Part shown: in pieces, positions 37,101-40,123 of the stretch
Layout of the letters: every line of letters begins with the position of its first letter
How positions within the stretch are numbered: position 1 is the first letter of the stretch
Assembly (NCBI GenBank): GCA_000482145.1
Contig: AUXH01000111.1
Span: forward strand, 1-40,123
Direction: 5' to 3'
Origin: Strigomonas culicis
Taxonomy: Eukaryota; Euglenozoa; Kinetoplastea; Trypanosomatida; Trypanosomatidae
Length of the DNA stretch: 40,123 bases
Made by a program: the position numbers and the translations under genes
Notes under the pieces: model-generated
Databases searched by the model: none
Told to the model about the DNA's origin: nothing
Seen by the model: only the letters and a program-made list of their open reading frames with translations

Positions 37101-39722
37101 GGCAACTTCATCAAGTCCGCGACGGAGGCCGCGCAGCTGCGACTGAACGAATCGTGGTGGGCGCCGCTGGAGGTGGGGTGGCAGCAGCGCAACGCCGCCG
37201 CGCAGCTCGCCGGCGGCGGCGCCGCGCTGACGGACCCGTCGCGGCTCCCTTTCCAAGGCAAGATCCCGCCCTTCGGCACCTCCTACGGCATCGGCGAGCG
37301 CATTCGCGACATCACGGAGGACTTTCGCAAGGGCTTCGGGCTGGGGCCGCACAAGCGCTCCCCCGAGAACGACTTTCATCGGTTTGACACGCTGCGGAGC
37401 GAGCAGGAGCGCGTCGCGCGGCTCGGCCTCGGCCGCGCGCTCGTGCGCCTGTTCGACGACAAGTGCGGCCGCGAGTTCCAGGGCGATGTGCACGCGTGGG
37501 CACTGCAGGCGGCACGCGGCGCGCCGCGGCCTGGCGCGGAGAGCAACGCGCGGCACCTGCTGCTGTCACTGCAGGCGTGGCGAGAGAAGGGCCAGCCGCC
37601 GTCACTGCTGCTGAAGAAGGTGCTGGAGCGCTACCTGGCCGCGGAGATCCGCGCGTACAACGACGGGCTGCCAAAGGACGTGCCGCGGCTCGCGCTGACA
37701 AGCAGTGCGGAGGATGCCGCCGATGGTCCGACGAGCGACGGCAACATTTGGTCGTCCGTCGACCCCTTCGCCTACGAACAGCACTACCAGAGCCTCAGCG
37801 GCAGCAGCACCGGCGGCGGCGGCGTGTTGAGCATTAGCGAGGATGAGCCCTTCCTCTTCCGAGTCATCCAAAAGGCGCGGCTGACCGGTCAGCACTTCCA
37901 CGATGCGGCCTACGTCAACTTTCTGCAGCAGCAGCTGAACGCGGACTTCACCAAGGCGCTCGCCGATCTCGTCGGCAAGGACGTGCCGCCGCTGCTGACG
38001 CAGCAGCGGTCGATGCAGCAGAACCGCAACAGCAGCCGCTTTGCTGGTAACGTGGCGCAGCTCGTGCGCATGTCGCAGCTCGCGCGGCTGCTGCGCAAGT
38101 ATCAGGTCAGCTCGCAGACGATCGCCGTCATCGAGCGTGGGCTTCTCAACAGTCCGGAGAAGACGCTCCTGACGTCGGAGGCCGCCGCCGCGGACAGCAA
38201 GACCACGAACACGAAAGCCAACCACCCAGCGGCGATGCTGAAGCCCGACTTTGTGATTCCCGTCAGCTTCTTGCTCGCGTGGCTGGGCCCCAGCAGCAGC
38301 AGCGGCGGCGGCGGCGGCCAGCAACAAGGCAACGCGATGAACCACAACAGCAATCGGCAGAATAGCAGTAACACGTCGGCGTCGTCGTCATCCATGTCTG
38401 TGATTGCCGCGATCCGCGACTCCACGAATAAGCAGCATGCGGAGCCGTCTACGCCGGGCGGTGCCGCGGCAAACAGCTACTCCGCTGCACAGGCACTGCA
38501 TGAGCTGAGCCTCACCGACGACGGCGTCGCCGCCGATCTCCTCTACGCGATTCGCCAGACGAAAAGAACAAGGTGCTGAAGAATGAGTTTCTGACCGCGT
38601 TTCTGCCGGTGTACCAGAACGACTACAAGAAGGTGCTACAGCTCTATGAGGATTACTGCGATGGGAAGTTCGTGCCGAACCTCACACTCGCCTTCGACGT
38701 CTTCATCCAGTTCCTCACCGCCGTCGCCTCCAGCGCGGACGGTGCGAGTGGGTATGAGAACCGCGTCGTCGTTCCTTTCTTCGAGAGGCAGTCGCGCCAC
38801 GCGGCGGCGACGGAGACCATCCAAGCGCTCTTCCACAACGACGGGCTGCTCTCCACGCCATCCGCGACCCCCGGTCGCGTCTGACGCCGCCGCCGCCGCC
38901 GCCTCCTACTACTACACGGAGCTGAAGCTGCTGCCGCCCGCGCTGGGGCCCTTCCAGTTCGAGAGCACGCTGCTGGAGGAGCTGGAGACGCGGCAGCTGT
39001 TTGAGCGGTACGGCATCACGGCGGGTTCGATGCAAGCACAGCGCATGGTCTTTCTCGCGCCCGCGTCCAAGGCGCGGCACTACTTCTCTACACGCCACGC
39101 CTCCGCGGCCGGCGCCGGCCCCGAGGTGGTCAGCGTCACGACGGATGACCACTACGGCCTCGCACAGGCCCTCCGCGCCGCGCCGCAGTACGAGCGCGTC
39201 ATTGCGAAGGACCGGCGGCTTGAGCTGGTGCTGCAGCAGCCACGGGACGCCGGCCTCGTCGCGGCCTTCAACCGCTACATGTACCGCATCATGCCCCTCC
39301 TGCCGACCTACGAGGCGATCGCCTTCGGGGCGGCCGCCGCGCGGCCGCCGCCGCATCATCACGAAAACACGTCGCTCGAGCGCATTCTGGAGAGCGAGCG
39401 GTCCGTGCTGATTGAGCGTGATTTTAAGCGCAACGCGGAGCGCTACTGGCGGTCTGTCCTTGACGGGAAGAACATGGAGGAAGTCATGTTGATGAAGCAG
39501 CTGCATGCGCCGCCGGCGAACGAGGCGAGCAGCGGTGACCATCGCCCGCAGCAGCAGCAGCAGCAGCAGCAGAGAAACTTTAGGTATGCGAATAATAATG
39601 CTAAAAACAGTAATAATAATAATAATAATAATACGGCGAAGAAGAAGGCCCCAATGACGCATTCGCAGAGCGTGAACTCGCTCCTTTCTCAGATTAACAA
39701 AGATAAAAAGAAGAAGAATTAA
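34185..39722 (+). CDS. Large protein with mitochondrial-type N-terminus, ~1845 aa, two apparent frameshifts
   Basis: The first 40 residues are rich in Ala, Ser, Thr, Arg and Lys with no acidic residue until about position 27, a good mitochondrial targeting presequence. The body is dense and globular: YCPRC with a further Cys (C290, C293, C303) could be part of a metal site, though no fourth ligand is obvious; charged helical segments follow. The frame is open to a stop at 38579. Natural protein then continues in another frame up to a stop at 38884 and returns to the first frame through 39722. The breaks coincide with an A4 run (38562-38565, one base missing) and a C5 run (38868-38872, one base extra). 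The tail has Gln and Asn runs. I do not recognise a domain. Kinetoplastid mitoribosomes contain very large lineage-specific small-subunit proteins such as mS48, and this could be one; that is a guess from targeting, size and composition. Confidence 0.75.
39549..39632 (+). repeat. CAG tract then AAT tract encoding polyglutamine and polyasparagine
   Basis: A CAG run at 39549-39571 encodes Gln, and an AAT-rich run at 39586-39632 encodes Asn, just before the Lys-rich C-terminus of the last gene. The Gln-then-Asn order repeats what is seen in the 1415-4021 gene. Confidence 0.85.
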
Positions 39723-40123
39723 AATGAGAAGAACAATACAAAATAATATATATATATATATATAACCACAAGCACATATACTAATAATTGTAGTTGTTAT
39801 TGTTGGTGTTCTTTTGGTTACGTTATGTATTCTCTTTTGTTTTGTTTTTTTTTTGTATTTCTGTTTTCAAAGTTCCTACTATGATAGATATCACTGTGTT
39901 TGACATATTTTGTTTGTATGTGTGTTGGTGTAGTATATGGCATTAGTAATACTAAAAAAAGAGCAATGTTAAGAATGCGTTCTTGTTATCACAACCTATT
40001 TTGTAAAAAAAAAACTATTATTACTGTTAATATGATCATAGGTATGCGTATGATACTCTTTTATATATATTACTTTTGGGGGGATGCAATCATCATCATT
40101 AGTATTTCTCTCTCTCTCTCTCT
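39723..40123. other. Non-coding 3' region with TA and TC simple repeats
   Basis: AT-rich sequence after the last gene. It contains a (TA)n run at about 39747-39764, several T- and A-runs and a CATCATCAT stretch near 40090, and ends in a (TC)n tract from 40107 to the window edge. The final tract probably belongs to the splice acceptor of the next gene on the + strand, which lies outside the window. No ORF or RNA gene is supported. Confidence 0.65.

Noticed and set aside
38555..38585. Programmed -1 ribosomal frameshifting
   Set aside because: The zero-frame codons around the A4 run do not form an X-XXY-YYZ heptamer, I see no obvious downstream hairpin, and a second opposite shift follows 300 bases later at a C-run; indel errors are simpler.

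Overview
The window comes from the nuclear genome of a kinetoplastid flagellate, most likely a trypanosomatid or close relative. The evidence is a truncated cytochrome c with the one-cysteine haem site typical of Euglenozoa, intron-free genes all on the + strand, and short AT-rich gaps. In nearly every gap a pyrimidine tract followed by an AG lies a few tens of bases before the ATG, the layout of trans-spliced polycistronic units. Coding DNA is GC-rich and interrupted by AAT/AAC runs that encode asparagine; gaps are poly-T/poly-A rich. The standard genetic code fits (TAA and TGA stops are seen).

Layout, left to right: cytochrome c 3' end (1-282); a long gap; an 868-aa protein with beta-strand-like segments in its C-terminal half (1415-4021); a C1-less diacylglycerol kinase (4374-7046); a 112-aa single-pass membrane protein (7425-7763); a 2801-aa N-acylated giant protein (8464-16869); a ~2120-aa Asn-rich protein with Sfi1-like and EF-hand-like segments, split by one frameshift (17341-23707); a small LSm protein, probably LSm2-like (23994-24386); a second giant protein of 3037 aa (24667-33780); and a ~1845-aa protein with a mitochondrial-type N-terminus, interrupted by two compensating frameshifts (34185-39722). 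The last 400 bases are non-coding and end in a CT-rich tract.

The most interesting observation is that the two giants are diverged paralogues. They share, in the same order, an LGxCW motif, a YG/FG-x4-T-x3-Y-GG motif, a GG motif, a W...P motif, a coiled coil ending in FLP, and further C-terminal motifs. The first four resemble the landmark motifs of the MACPF (membrane attack complex/perforin) fold. Neither protein has a signal peptide; the first starts MGCGHS, a strong myristoylation/palmitoylation signal. If the fold is confirmed, these are very large, cytoplasmically facing, low-complexity-rich MACPF-like proteins, which I do not recognise as a described family.

The genes do not form one pathway. 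In kinetoplastids neighbours are co-transcribed without being functionally related, so neighbourhood says little about function. Three apparent frameshifts fall at or beside short homopolymers (G6, A4, C5) and look more like assembly errors than biology, but this cannot be settled from the sequence alone.
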